Notes: generated by a model not told the origin, from the letters alone. A DNA stretch of 64,000 nt from Salvelinus alpinus (GCF_045679555.1 NC_092115.1:32367596-32431595); one strand, 5' to 3'; shown: positions 1 through 12,719, counted from the stretch's first letter. Made by a program: numbers and translations.

Positions 1-1800
1 CAGCATTCAACACCATAGTACCCTCAAAGCTCATCACTAAGCTAAGGATCCTGGTACTAAACACCTCCCTCTACAACTGGATCCTGGACTTCCTGACAGG
101 CCGCCCCCAGGTGGTGAGGGTAGGTAGCAACACATCTGCCACGCTGATCCTCAACACTGGAGCTCCACAGGGGTGTGTGCTCAGTCCCCTCCTGTACTCC
201 CTGTTCACCCACGACTGCATGGCCAGGCACGACTCCAACACCATCATTGGGTGGCGCAGTGGTCTAAGGCACTGCATCGCAGTGCTAGCTGTGCCACCAG
301 AGAATCTGGGTTCGATCCCAGGCTCTGTCGCAGCCGGCCGCGACCGGGAGGTCCATTGGCCGACGCACAATTGGCCCAGCGTCGTCCGGGTTAGGGAGGG
401 TTTGGCCGGCAGGGATATCCTTGTCTCATCGTGCACTAGCGACTCCTGTGGTGGGCCGGGCGCAGTGCACGCTGACCAGGTCGTCAGGTGTACAGTGTTT
501 CCTCCGACACATTGGTGCGGCTGGCTTCTGGGTTGGATGTGCGTTGTGTCAAGAAGCAGTGCGGCTAAGTTGGGTTGTGTTTCGGAGGACGCATGGCTCT
601 CGACCTTCGCCTCTCCTGAGTCCGTACGGGAGTTGCAGCGACAAGACTACTACCAATTGGATACCACGAAAAAGGGGAGAGAAAAGAAATACATATATAT
701 ATTTTTTTAAGTTTGCAGACGACACAACAGTAGGCCTGATCACCGACAACAACGAGACAGCCTATAGGGAGGAGGTCAGAGACCTGGCCGGGTGGTACCA
801 GAATAACAACCTATCCCTGTGGACTACAGGAAAAGGAGGACCGAGCACACCCCCATTCTCATCGAGGGGGCTGTAGTGAAGCAGGTTGAGAGCTTCAAGT
901 TCCTTGGTGTCCACATCAACAACAACTAGAATGGTCCAAATACAGCAAGACAGTCGTGAAGAGGGCATGACAAAGCCTATTTCCCCACAGGAAACTTAAA
1001 AGATTTGGCATGGGTCCTGAGAGCCTCAAAAGATTCTACAGCTGCAACATCGAGAGCATCCTGACTGGTTGCATCACTGCCTGGTACGGCAATTGCTCAG
1101 CCTCTGACCGCAAGGCACTACAGAGGGTAGTGCGTACGGCCCAGTACATCACTGGGGCAAAGCTGCCTGCCATCCAGGACCTCTACACCAGGCGGTGTCA
1201 GAGGAAGGCCCTAAAAATTGTCAAAGACCCCAGCAACCCCAGTCATAGACTGTACTCTCTACTACCGCATGGCAAGCGGTACCGGAGTGCCAAGTCTAGG
1301 ACAAAAAGGCTTCTCAACAGTTTTTACCCCCAAGCCATAAGACACCTGGACAGGTAATCAAATGGCTACCCGGACTATTTATCATATATGCATAGTCACT
1401 TTAACTATACATTCATGTACATACTACCTCAATTGGACCGACCAACCAGTGATCCTGCACATTGGCTAACCGGGCTATCTGCATTGTGTCCCGCCACCCA
1501 CCACCCACCAACCCCTCTTTTACGCTACTGCTACTCTCTGTTCATCATATGTGCATAGTCACTTTAACCATATCTACATGTACATACTACCTCAATCAGC
1601 CTGACTAACCGGTGTCTGTATGTAGCCTCGCTACTGTTTTTCACTGTCTTTTTAATGTCTTTTTACTGTTGTTTTTTTTCTTTACTTACCTATTGTTCAC
1701 CTAACACCTTTCTAGCACTATTGGTTAGAGCCTGTAAGTAAGCATTTCACTGTAAGGTCTACCTGTTGTATTCGGCGCACGTGACAAGTAAACTTTGATT
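1..1800 (+). mobile_element. Degenerate LINE (jockey/L2-like), RT 3' half
   Basis: This is the 3' half of a non-LTR retrotransposon, cut by the window edge. Fragments of reverse transcriptase can be read on the plus strand: the [19 protein letters not shown] block near 150-215, the FADDTT catalytic block near 710-730, and the C-terminal thumb region ([20 protein letters not shown]) near 1068-1130. Frameshifts and stops make it non-functional. A SINE interrupts it just before the FADD motif. The 3' tail near 1740-1800 is the T-rich segment common at ends of this LINE type. A better-preserved relative lies at 33018-35470. The clade is inferred from RT motifs only. Confidence 0.85.
248..709 (+). 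mobile_element. tRNA-Leu-headed SINE nested in LINE
   Basis: The head has a tRNA-like A box (gtggcgcagtggtctaagg) and B box (ggttcgatccc near 310), followed by a long conserved body and an A/T-rich end near 680-708. It sits between the codons for NTII and KFADD of the surrounding LINE reverse transcriptase, so it inserted into an already integrated LINE. I could not see a clear target-site duplication. It is longer than the related copies at 12858 and 16961. The family name (salmonid SlmI-like) is an inference. Confidence 0.8.
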
Positions 1801-1814
1801 TGATATGATTTGCA

Positions 1815-2531
1815 AAGGATAAGTTCATTAGCGTTAACTGCACCTCAGATTGCAGCACCCAAAAATTATTCACAGAATTCAAGTAAATGCTTCACAGAGT
1901 TCAAGTAACAGATACATCTCAACATCAACTGTTCAGAGGAGGTGTGATGGTGTGGGGGTGCTTTGCTGGTTACACTGTCAGTAATTTATTTAGAATTCAA
2001 GGCACACTTAACTAGCATGGCTACCACAGCATTCTGCAGCGATACGCCATCCCATCTGGTTTGCCCTTAGTGGGACTATCATTTGTTTGTCAACAGGACA
2101 ATGACCCAACACACCTCCAGGCTGTGTAAGGGCTATTTGACCAAGAAGGAGATTGATGAAGTGCTGCATCAGATGACCTGGCCTCCATAATCACCTGACC
2201 TCAACTGCAGAGTGAAGGAAAAGCAGCCAACAAGTGCTCAGCATGTGTGCGAACTCCTTCAAGACTGTTGGAAAAGCATTCCAGGTGAAGCTGGTTTAGA
2301 GAATGCCAAGAGTGAGCAAAATTGTCATCAAGGCAAAGGGTCGCTACTTTGAAGAATCTAAAATCAAAAATATATTTTGATTTGTTTAACATTTTTTTGT
2401 TGACTACATGATTCCATATGTGTTATTTCATAGTTTTGATGTCTTCACTATTATTATACAATGTAGAAAACAGTAAAAAGAAAGAAAATCCCTTGAATGA
2501 GTAGGTGTGTCCAAACTTTTGACAGGTACCG
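1815..2531 (+). mobile_element. Tc1/mariner remnant, internally deleted
   Basis: The right terminus (gagtaggtgtgtccaaactt near 2500-2520) matches the terminus of the complete element at 44881-46411. Transposase-derived stretches precede it, including a DDE-domain part around 1935-2200 (ggtgtgatggtgtgggggtg). Sequence between the N-terminal and catalytic parts is missing at about 1935, and the left terminal repeat is absent. It has no coding capacity. Confidence 0.75.
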
Positions 2532-2872
2532 TATGTCCAAACTACAGACGCACTGACAGATATGTAAATATTTAATGAACAATATGTCATTGATCATCAA
2601 CAAATATGCAAATTCATTATTGATGATCACATGATTGAAATAAAATGACTATCAAACTGACATATCATTTTGCTGACACCTCAATAACAATACCTCCATC
2701 TGCAAGCTTGACCTTTTTTGCTGGGTAGTCAACTCTGCACTGCACACTAACTCTCTGCCATGCTCTATCTGACAGGCATGGCAGGAGTCAGTTGTATTAT
2801 ATGAGAACATTGCCCCCTGCTGATATACACAAGCAAATACTATAAAAAACAGAAGAGTAACTACCTCCCGAA

Positions 2873-3135
2873 TGGAGCAGCGGTCTAAGGCACTGCATCA
2901 CATTGCAGTTATTGAGGCATCACTACAGGCCTGGGTTTGATCCCAGGCTATGTCACTTGGGGCTTTGCACATTTGGCCCAGCATTTTTAGGGTAGGGTTT
3001 GGCGGGGGCTCATCGCGCTTTAGCGACTTCTTTTGACCGGCCGGGCACCTGCAGGCTGACTTCAGTCATCAGTTGAACTGTGTTTCCTCTGACATATTGG
3101 TGTGGCTGGCTTCCGGGTTAAGTGGATGGGTTATC
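2873..3135 (+). mobile_element. tRNA-Leu-headed SINE, 3' truncated
   Basis: The A-box region (gcagcggtctaaggcactgc) and B box (gggtttgatccc) are followed by a body resembling the SINE at 248-709, up to its 'ggctggcttccgggtt' segment. After that the similarity stops. The copy is diverged and has small indels. Confidence 0.7.
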
Positions 3136-3668
3136 AACACAGCATTATTTCACACTGTGGAACCTTAAGGAAAGAATAAAAACCAGCAGTGATGTGGTCC
3201 TTCAATGTTGTGATAGAATAGCTCTGTACTGGTGAAATGCCCATGTACTGGTTTCTAATATTCCATTTAGTGAACTCCAATTGGATGTCTCAAATGTCTC
3301 ATGAGGCTAAATCTTTGTTGAACCAACAATGTGCAGTACAAGATGAATGTCAATGAATGATCAATAGCATATACACCAGCTCATTCTGAGAGAAAAAAAG
3401 TAGCTTGAAGCATACTGTGTAGAGACCAATGATCTTAATAGATATATTTCTTATAGACCCGACATATACTGAGCAAAATAATCAAAGCAACATGTTTAGC
3501 GTTGGTCTCATGTATCATGAGCTGAAATAAAATATCACAGAAATGTTCCAAATGTACAAAAGCTTATTTCGCTCAAATTTTGTGCAGAAATTTGTTTACA
3601 TCCCTGTTAGTGAGTAGGCTATGATAATCCATCCACCTGACAGGCGACATATGTCAAGAAGCTGATTA

Positions 3669-4406
3669 TAATCAAAGTCTAAGCCGTTGGGGGGGGGGGG
3701 GGGGGGGGGGGGTTTGAGTACTAAGCTAACATATGGAATTGTTTTAAGATGGTAATACCATGGATCATTTAGCTATTTGATTTTGAATTTTAGGACCCCT
3801 TAAGGTATACAAGAAAAATTGAAGCGCATTGAATAACACATTCATAAATGGCAAAAAGACAGTCAGAAAATAAATCATAAGGAATAAGATTTTGAAAAAT
3901 GTCCTATATCTAGGAGGTATAAATTTGTGTTATTTATTTTTGTGTATTTTTTTAATACATATTCATTTGTATGGGTTACCTTCAGACGAGTCCTGTGACA
4001 CTTGTGGAGAACACCATCGTGTTCGTGGGGTCATATTAGTCAGTAGGCCAAACTGTTGGGACGTTACAGACGTTTTTGTAAGAATACCGATTTTCGGGAT
4101 GTCTCATGGTCTGAAAACCACCATTCTAGCTCGGCCACCTTCCACCGCAGATGCGGGAGGTCGCCATAGGCGGATGCGGCAGATTGAGACACAGCCCATG
4201 AAAACGCTAGCGATATCCCCTCTACTGCTACCATCGCCTACACTCCTAATATCCCCTCCACCCCTATTACCCCCCCCATAGTAGGGGTGGAGGGGTTAGT
4301 AGGGGTGGAGGGTATATTTCTATCTTAAACTGACGGATTTGGATAGGGATTTTTTTATTATGTTACTTAAATTGACACACGGGTGTGTCACTAGACTCTT
4401 GAGGAA
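3669..4406. repeat. Unidentified repeat nested in a Tc1 element
   Basis: The reading of the host Tc1 is interrupted after 'gctgatTA' and resumes with 'TAaacagc', which implies insertion at TA with duplication. The insert contains a 24-nt G run, a T-rich stretch, and a CCCCTCCACCCC-rich block near 4250-4310. Part of it (about 3960-4130) is matched in inverse orientation by 35470-35690, for example 'cgattttcgggatgtctcat' against 'atgagacgtcccgaaaatcg'. No terminal inverted repeats and no convincing protein were seen. I do not recognise the family. Confidence 0.55.
3689..3712 (+). repeat. Homopolymer G run (24 nt)
   Basis: An uninterrupted G tract inside the unidentified repeat. Its length is likely to be unreliable in any assembly. 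Confidence 0.9.
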
Positions 4407-5642
4407 TAAACAGCATGATCATTAGATAGGTGCAGCTTGTGCTCGGGACAATAAAACACCACTCTAAAATGTGCAGTTTTGTCACACAACACAATGCTAC
4501 AGATGTCTCACGTTTTGAGGAGTGTATAATTGGCATGCTGACTGCAGGAATGTCCATCAGAACTGTTGCTAGAGAATTTAATGTTAATGTCTCTACCATA
4601 AGCCACTGTCTTTTCAGAGAATTTGACCTCACAACCGCAGACCACGTGTAACCACGCCAGCCCAGGACCTACACATCTGCCTTCTTCATCTGCAGGATGG
4701 TTTGAGACGAGCCACCCGGACAGCTGATGAAACTGTGGGTTTAGATAACCAAAGAATTTCTGCACAAACTGTCAGAAACCCTCTCAGGGAAGCTCATCTC
4801 GTGCTAGTCGTCCTCACCAGGGTCTTGACCCGACTGAAGTTTGGCGTTGTAACCAACTTCAGTGGCCAAATGCTCACCTTCGATGGCCACTGGCACGCTG
4901 GAGAAGTGTACTCTTCACGGATGAATCCCGGTTTCAACTGTACCGGGCAGATGGCAGACAGCTTGTATGGTGTTGTGTGTGCGAGGGGTTTGCTCATATC
5001 AACGTTGTGAACAGAGTGCCCCATGGTGGCGGTAGGGTTATGGTATGGGCAGGCATAAGCTACGGACAATGAACACAATTTGCATTTTATCAATGGCAAT
5101 TTTAATGGACAAAGATACCTTGACGAAATCCTAAGGCCCATTGTCGTGCCATTCATGATAATGCATGGCCCCATGTCACAAGGATCTGTACACAATTCCT
5201 GGAAGCTGAACATTGCCCAGTTCTTCAATGGCCTGCATACTCACCAGACATGACACCGATTGAGCGTGTTTGGGATGCTCTGGATCGACGTGTACAACAG
5301 CGTGTTCCAGTTCCTGCCAATATCCAGCCACTTCAAACAGCCTGATCAACATTCCACAGGCCACAACCAACAGCCTGATCAACTCTATGTGAAGGAGATG
5401 TGTCGTGGTGCATGAGGCAAATGGTGGTCACACCAGATACTGACTGCTTTTCTGATCCACGCCCCTACTGTTTTTTACGGTATCTGTGACCAACAGATGC
5501 ATACCTGTATTCCCAGTCATGTGAAATCCATAGATTAGGGCCTAATGAATTTATTTCAATTGACTGATTTCCTTATATGAATTGAAACTCAGTAAAATCT
5601 TTGAAATTGTTGCATGTTGCGTTACATATTTTTGTTCAGCGT

Positions 5643-6415
5643 AGCTCTTCTTCAACTGAGTACCACATACTGTTTTAGCCTTAGGCCTTGCATCACAGAC
5701 AATAAGACCGTCTCAAATATAATTCCTGATGGAGATGTATGGATACAGCTATTACACATTAAGGTCCGTGGACCACAATAAATGGGTAACATAGCCCTGA
5801 GTGAGCAGAATCAGTATTCCAGGAGCGGCCCTTCCACGAACTGACGCTGTTAATCTGTATTCGAAAAGGCTGTCATGTCAGATGAAAGCATCCAATTAGT
5901 AGTCAATTCTATGCAGTATCTCCCATCATGCCAACAATTTACATTCTCACTCAACGCACGAGAGAGATCGCTGCCTGACAGACAGTTGCGTTGGCGGGGA
6001 TAAGTCCTGATGAGAATAGGGGGACCCCTACTGTGAACAAAGTGTGCAAACAAGTGTTTTATTGTAATCAAGAGTATGGTAGACTGGTAATACCACCCAA
6101 TCCCTGCTTCATGGCTGTGACTAGGCGGCATGTTAAAATGCCATCCTTTTCAGTCTTAACCCCGAGATGAAAAAGTGAAAAATCCGGCGAAGAGATGAAA
6201 CATCCCCCGATGCTTTGAATTGGAGCATCATGCTGAGGGTTTAGCAAAGACCCACAGCGTGACGCATGTCCCCACACCAGGTGTTCTAAGTAGAGGTGAG
6301 CCTCTGATTAAATTTTTACTGCTTAAATTTCTCTACTGCTGTACTGGATGTATTTGCTTCCGCACAATAGTTTATATCCTGTTCATTCCCATTGCAGCAC
6401 AAAGGCAGAGTATCA
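5643..6415. other. No gene recognised
   Basis: Non-coding sequence between two Tc1 elements. The open frames here are short and overlapping on both strands with no recognisable domain. I see no repeat that I can name. Confidence 0.5.
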
Positions 6416-6907
6416 TAGTACACTACATGACCAAAAGTATGTGGACACCTGCCCGTCAAACATCTCATTCTAAAATAATGGGCATTGATATGGGGTTAGT
6501 TCCCCCTTTGCTGCTATAACAGCCTCCACTCTTCTGGGAAGGCGTTCCTCTAGATGTTGGAACATTGCTGCAGAGACTTGTTTCCATTCAGCCACAAGAG
6601 CATTAGTGAGGTCGGGCACTGATATGGAGAAATTAGTCGTGGCTCGCAGTCGGCGTTCCAATTCATCCCAAAGGTGTTCGATGGGGTTGAGGTCAGGGAT
6701 CTGTGGAGGCCAGTCAAGTCCTTCCACACCGGTCTCGACAAACTATTTCTGTATGGACCTCGCATTGTGCACGGGGGCATTGTCATGCTGAAACAGGAAA
6801 GGGCCTACCCCAAACTGTTGCCACAAAGTTGGAAGCACAGAATTGTCTAGAATGTCATTGTATGCTGTAGCATTAAGATTTCCCTTCACTGGAACTTAGT
6901 GGCCTCT
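6416..6907 (-). mobile_element. Tc1-like element, one-ended fragment
   Basis: It begins with the terminus 'aaaagtatgtggacacctgc', which is shared with the element at 35829-36922. It continues through the transposase C-terminus read on the minus strand (WPPQIPDLNPIEHLWDELER near 6660-6710, the catalytic-domain end of Tc1 transposases). Similarity fades near 6900 and no second terminus is present. Confidence 0.8.
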
Positions 6908-8428
6908 TACCCCCGAACTTTGCAGGTTTGGTGTACAGAGAGAACCGTGTGGTAGCGGTATCAATCACTTAAGTAGGAATGTGAGTGAAATTAGTGAGTT
7001 GATAGAATAAAGATATGCATTGGGTCTTTATTTTTTTATTTCACTTTTATTTATGATCTAATAAGCACGTGCACTGTAGCCTATAGCGCAGTAGTCCATA
7101 CAGGCCGAAGGGTCAAGTGCAAAAAGGTTAGGGTTCACAGTGGGGTTCCACTCTAGAGGAGATAGGTCAGGCCAAGGTCAAAGTTCACTCAACAGGGCCT
7201 TGGCAGCTTCAACTCAGCTCTGTCAGGAACTGATGGCTCCCCACTGATGCTATGTCGGGGAAGATAAATGGAGAAGGGTACATCAGAGACAGTAGCATTT
7301 AACAGCAAAAGTGTTAAACCATTTAAGTACCAGAAGAAAAGTGAAGAATACTTCAACCATGGAAGTTCCAGTGTTAATTGCTAAACGTGTGCCCAAAACC
7401 ATATGATTTCAAATTCAAGAAATTGTTCAATTTAAGGAATTGTTTACATCAGTGAATGTATTCAAATAGATAGTAGTAAATGTACAATCTTTGGTACTCA
7501 TTGAGATGAGTGATATTTCCTCATGCAGACAAATTATGAACAATGTACAGATGGCTCTGAGACATAATTCTGTGCACTGACTTAACAGACCTTTTGGGGG
7601 AAGTATCAACAGGGATACTTTAACAACTTACTTAAAGTATCCCTAGTATTAACACAGGGAATCGTCATTTGGCTCGTATTGTGGATGGGAAAAGGGATGA
7701 AAGCCTATTGGTTTTAGTGCTGTATCCATGACGTTCTCCCGACACGTAATGCTGGGGTATGTGAGATACGGTTTGAAAGTGTATGTGCAAAACCCACTAC
7801 AATGTTGCAAGTGTAATAAGTAAGCTGTGGAAATAGTTGAAGGACCGAATGGAGATGAGGAAGACATGGCAGTGTGTGTCCCTGCAGCATGCTGAGAATG
7901 TTGTTCAGCAGTTAAGGAATCCTGAAACACTGATCGTGAAGAAAGTGTACTTTTTGCATTTATTGCGCAGATGATCAATTATACTGGCCAAACTAACAAG
8001 AAATCTAAGAAACTGGATGTCATTGTGAATGCAGCTAAAAGGTTTTTGGATCTCAAGGACTTCACATCCGAAAAACATTGCAGGGAATACTCTCAGAATA
8101 AGTTCCCCCCTCCTCTCAGGCCCCAGAGCCTTTGTAGGGATCTGAGTAGACATGAATAAGACTAAGGTTTTTTTGTTGGCTCTTTGATTTCAGTTTTTGG
8201 GGGAATATTATGAGTACGTTTTCACCCTTGCGTTAAAGTTTCTCAGTTTGGGGGGGCGGTGGTGAGCAGCAACATGTGAAGACGCATTTTCTCGGTGCTC
8301 CTATCCAGGGCGAACAATTTACTATTAATATTGATCAACACCTCCCCCACCGTGTTAATTTTGTAACATTTAATTTGGAATCGATCCCAATGTACTAATC
8401 TGACTTTTTTTGGCCTTTTAATGGTAAA
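6908..8428. other. No gene recognised
   Basis: A/T-rich intergenic DNA. Only short unrelated open frames exist. The last 250 bp lie directly before the L1 ORF1 relic and could be part of that element's 5' region, but nothing in the sequence proves it. Confidence 0.45.
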
Positions 8429-9300
8429 ATGTCGAGACAACAACAGCCGCGGGCCACAAAGAAGCAGGCTTCTGTAGAAGCCTCGGGCTCACCTGTCATG
8501 GACTCTGATCCCCCCGACCGAGCCATGGTAATGGCGGCTATCATTAACACTGTGCTGGCTAAGGTGGAGTCATTATCCACTGACCTATACACACAAATAG
8601 CTATTCTCGCCACCGAGGTCAACATATACATTGACTCTGTTAACGAAGACTTGGCGAGACATGACACCCATCTGAATAGCCTAGAAGATGGCGCAAATAT
8701 TTACTCCGACAAAGTGGTGACACTGGAAGAGCAAGTCACCCGGCTATCATCAGATGTCATCAAACTCACTTCCAAGGTTTAGGACCTCCAGAACAGACAG
8801 CGCAGGGGGAACGGTTGCATTTTCTGCATGAGAGAGGGACTCAAGACCGTAGGCGGAATGCGGTCTACCCTGTCCATAGCTAAATAGCTACAGGAAATTC
8901 TAGGCCTAGTTTACACCCCCACCCATGACCGTGAGCACAGAAGCATACAGTCCGAATCAAAGAATGGGGAGCTACCCAGACCCATAGCAGTTAAATGTCA
9001 CTACCTTCAGGTGAAGGAGGATATCTTCAGTAAGGCAGCACAAGTGTCTCCCATCACCCACGGGTGGCCGGAATATTCACATTTACCCGGACTACACCAC
9101 GGCAGTCATGAAGAAGAGGTCAGCTTTAAACTAGGTGAGGGGGCTCCTACACCGCTCTGGACACCAAGTTCGGCATACTTTACCCAGCTGTACTGAAGAA
9201 CACTAATCCCTCCTGCGAGCAGAAGACATTCTTAGACCCAACCAAGGCCAAAGAATACATTGTCGTGCACCCACATCCACTGGAGGACAGGCGACAAAAT
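8429..9300 (+). pseudogene. L1-type LINE ORF1 relic
   Basis: The first 117 codons stay open. They have a basic, Gln/Pro-rich start followed by a heptad-rich coiled-coil segment (VVTLEEQVTRLSSDVIKLTS near residues 95-115), as in L1 ORF1 proteins. After the stop at 8780, scattered fragments in other frames continue the RNA-binding part: a Leu-rich segment near 8890, 'RPIAVKCHYLQVKEDIFSKA' near 8975-9035, and a C-terminal end near 9290. It therefore carries several frameshifts and stops. No ORF2 follows, so the copy is truncated. Assignment rests on overall layout and motifs, without alignment. Confidence 0.6.
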
Positions 9301-10393
9301 ACTAACTAGCCATTGTGGGCTCATACTGTGACCCTGCAATAGCCGTGCTAACGCGACCAAGGACCAACTAGTGAAGTCATATCTTGATTAGTAACGTGCC
9401 TCCACCCTGCTGCCAAAAGAATGACAAATATTGATCCAGTAACTTAACGTTATGAACAATGATGGTATGTATAGGGTGACATGTTCTCACAAGGACAATA
9501 TAGTTTGAATAGTATTTTATTTACAGTACATTGCACAATTAGCTTTTACCAACTAGCTGCGGCTGTATTGCCACGGTGCTAGATAGTGCAGTAATTAGAT
9601 GGCACGGTAATTAGCTTAGTCGCTACCTAAGGCTAGCCAATGAGCTCTCTTTCCATGCCTTAATAAGATACCCTACTAACATAATCTGAGCATGTTTAAT
9701 ACTGTAATGACCTGACAAGATCATAAAGGAACAATTGTCCAGACAGAGGGTTGAGTTTACGAATTGACGGTTTATTAACACAACTTTACACAGGCTACTG
9801 TTTGGCCATAGCCCACGCCAAATAAACAAAAGATACCCCACAAGCCAACCGTGACCTTCTCTTGTGAAGCCCAGACATAAGAGAGTGAACAATGGCTATA
9901 CCTGGTCTTAACTTCCAATGCTCCATCCCCCTGCCCAACCCCCCTCCACGCCACTCCGCCAAACACCAGGATGCTCAGCATCAGAACATTCCAGGCATCC
10001 CTGTGATTGGCAGATAGCAGGTTGATTGGCATGTCGGACCCCGCGAACACTGGTAAGTACAACACAACCCACTAATAGCCTACCACATAACACACCGCTG
10101 TCTGTGCGGGTCGCTACAATACATACAAATGTATACTCCCAAAGGACCATGTGTATTATTCTTTACTATTTGACTGGTTGGTCCGCCCTGGTGCTTGGTG
10201 CCGAATGGCACGGGTTTGCAGGTTGTATAGCCGAGTGAACACTGCTGCTCTGCAGGACGGGCATTAATTACCAGGCGTTTGCCAGTCAATTTTCTGTGTT
10301 TTGGCTTGGATGTTCAACAGAGGGTTACATTCATACAAATGTTGAATTTTACTGGGTTTGTTTTCCTATTTAATTACATGTTTTTGGAGTATA
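9301..10393. other. No gene recognised
   Basis: Intergenic DNA between the L1 relic and a Tc1 element. Around 9700-10130 the composition becomes GC-richer and repeat-like (direct runs of CCCC and GGTCGC), but I cannot assign it. Confidence 0.4.
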
Positions 10394-11804
10394 CAGTGGC
10401 TTGCGTAAATATTCATCCCCCTTGGCATTTTTCCTATTTTGTTGCCTTACAACCTGGAATTAAAATAGATTTTTTGAAGGTTTGTATCATTTGATTTACA
10501 CAACATACCTACCACTTTGAAGATGCAAAATATATTTTATTGTGAAACAAACAAGACAAAAAAAAAAAAAAATTAAGTCATACCACAGATTCTCAATTGG
10601 ATTGTAGTCAGGGCTTTGACTAGGCCATTCCAATATATTTAAATGTTTCCCCTTAAACCACCCGAGTGTTGCTTTAGCATTATGCTTTGGGTCATTGTCC
10701 TGCTGGAAGGTGAACCTCCGTCCCAGTCTCAAATCTCTGGAAGACTGAAACAGGTTTCCCTCAAGAATTTCCCTGTATTTAGCACCATCCATCATTCCTT
10801 AAATTCTGACAAGTTTCCCAGTCCCTGCAGATGAAAAACATCCCCACAGCATGATTCTGCCACCAGAATCATGCTGTTCTCAGGGGTGATGAGAGGTGTT
10901 GGGTTTTGCGCCAGACATAGCATTTTCCTTGATGGCCAAAAAGCTAAATTTTTGTCTCATCTGACCAGAGTAGCTTCTTCCATATATTTGGGGAGTCTTC
11001 CACACGCCTTTTGGTGAACATCAAACGAGTTTGCTCATTTATTTCTTTAAGCAATGTTTTTTTTTCAGCCACTCTTTTGTAAAGACCAGCTCTGTGGAGT
11101 GTACGGCTTAAGGTGGTCCTATGGACAGATACTCCAATCTCCGCTGTGGAGCTTTGCAGCTCCTTCAGGGTTATCTTTGGTCTCTTTGTTGCCTCTGATT
11201 AATGCCCTCCTTGCCTGGTCCGTGAGTTTTGGTGGGCGGCCCTCTCTTAGCAGGTTGGTTGTGGTGCCATATTCTTTCCATTTTTTAATAATAGATTCAA
11301 TGGTGCTCTGTGGGATGTTCAAAGTTTCTGATATTTTTTTATAACCCAACCCTGATCTGTACTTCCCCACAACTTTGTCCCTGACCTGTTTGGAGAGCTA
11401 CTTGGTCTTCATGGTGCCGCTTGCTTGGTGGTGCCGCTTGCTGAGCGGTGTTGCAGACTCTGGGGCCTTTCAGAACAGGTGTATATATACTGAGATCATG
11501 TGACAGATCATGTGACACTTAGGTTGCACACAGGTGGACTTTTTTTTAACTTCTGAAGGTAATTGGTTGCACCAGATCTTATTTAGGGGCTTCATAGCAA
11601 AGGGGGTAAATACTTATGCATGCACCACTTTTCCTTTTTTTTATTTTTTTTTATAATTCTTTTTTTCATTTCACTTCACCAATTTGGACTATTTTGTGTA
11701 TGTCCAATACATGAAATCCAAATAAAAATCTATTTAAATTACAGGTTGTAATGCAATAAAACAGGAAAAATGCCAAGGGAGATTAATACTTTTGCAAGGC
11801 ACTG
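10394..11804 (-). mobile_element. Tc1-like element, near full length, broken transposase
   Basis: It is bounded by TA and by matching inverted ends ('cagtggcttgcgtaaatatt' on the left, 'aatacttttgcaaggcactg' on the right). The minus strand encodes the helix-turn-helix N-terminus (GLGYKKISETLNIPQSTIES, near 11290-11350) and a catalytic C-terminus ([20 protein letters not shown] with a following [10 protein letters not shown], near 10580-10700). The middle is shifted out of frame, so no intact transposase remains. Confidence 0.85.
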
Positions 11805-11859
11805 TATTTGTGTATCTATGTGTATGTGTATGTATGTATGTCTATATGTACTGTAACTG

Positions 11860-12613
11860 TTGATGAGCTGCACCTTCAGGCAGTACATACCGTCTGAACC
11901 CGCAAAATATGGAATCAAGATCTGGGCTGCCTGTGATGCTGCTTCATCATATGCGTGGAACTTGCAAGTGTATACGGGGAAGCCAGATGGAAGAGACCCT
12001 GAGAAGAACCATGGGATGCGGGTTGTCCTGGATGTGACACAGGGACACAGTTCGAAAAAACAAGCCAGTGCACCCACCCCATCTATTGAATACACGGAAC
12101 AGGCCTATAAATTAGCTTGTGTTTGTGTTCACGGCCGACACGTCCCTAGTGTCCTACGTGCCAAAGAAAGGCAACAATGTGGTACTCATGAGTACGCTGC
12201 ACAGGGATGGGAGAATCTGTGACCAGGAACATAAAAAAAATGAAATCATAATGGATTACAATGCCACAAAAGGAGGGGTGGACAATTTAGACAAGCTGGT
12301 GACTCGCTACAGCTGCAAAAGAAGAACCCTACGCTGGCCACTTGTGATATTCTTCAACATCTTGGACAACTCGGCGTACAACGTGTTTGTCATCTGGATG
12401 GTGTTGGACCCAGGTTGGAACAAAGGGAAGCTCCAGATGAGATGGCTCTTTCTCGAGGAGCTGGGCAAGTCATTGGTAAGACCTCAAATCCAGAGAAGGC
12501 AACAAATCCCAAGGACCCCAGCTTCTGCAGCCGTCATGGGGAGGATTCAAAAGGAGGATGCTGGTGCCCCATCCGCAAGACCCACAGAACCAACTCCAAT
12601 ACCGGAAGTGTGA
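11860..12613 (+). pseudogene. piggyBac-type transposase relic
   Basis: The first frame (11860-12065) reads a segment ending a catalytic block (KYGIKIWAACDAASSYAWNL). After a frame change, 12119-12613 reads the characteristic C-terminal part: FTADTSLVSYVPKKGNNVVL, then MDYNATKGGVDNLDKLVTRY, then the basic RRTLRWPLVIFFNILDNSAY region. These blocks in this order are typical of piggyBac family (DDE_Tnp_1_7) transposases. The N-terminal catalytic half and the cysteine-rich C-terminal finger are missing. No TTAA-flanked ends were found nearby. It is a dead fragment. Confidence 0.75.
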
Positions 12614-12719
12614 GTGATGTTGTTCAATGTGTGTGTGTGTCTGACCCGCCTACCTTGGCCTGCTGTAACTATATATGTGAGTGAGTGAGATGTAAAATTC
12701 CTGAACTAAGTGTTTTTAC

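Larger units (their letters stand above)
3467..5642 (+). mobile_element. Tc1-like element interrupted by another repeat
   Basis: The ends are inverted relatives of each other: 'tactgagcaaaataatc' at the left and '...tatttttgttcagcgta' at the right. Transposase relics are readable: an HTH region near 4500-4650 ([19 protein letters not shown]) and a DDE C-terminus near 5130-5350. The gene is broken by frameshifts and stops. A 738-bp foreign segment (3669-4406) lies inside, flanked by a duplicated TA. The same family occurs as a fragment at 42959-43578 and as a short non-autonomous copy at 52087-52852. Confidence 0.8.

Noticed and set aside
248-330. tRNA-Leu gene candidate
   Set aside because: A and B boxes are present, but a SINE body and A/T-rich tail follow, and the cloverleaf is not closed. 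Same reasoning for 2873, 12858 and 16961, and for the tRNA-Lys-like head at 22042.
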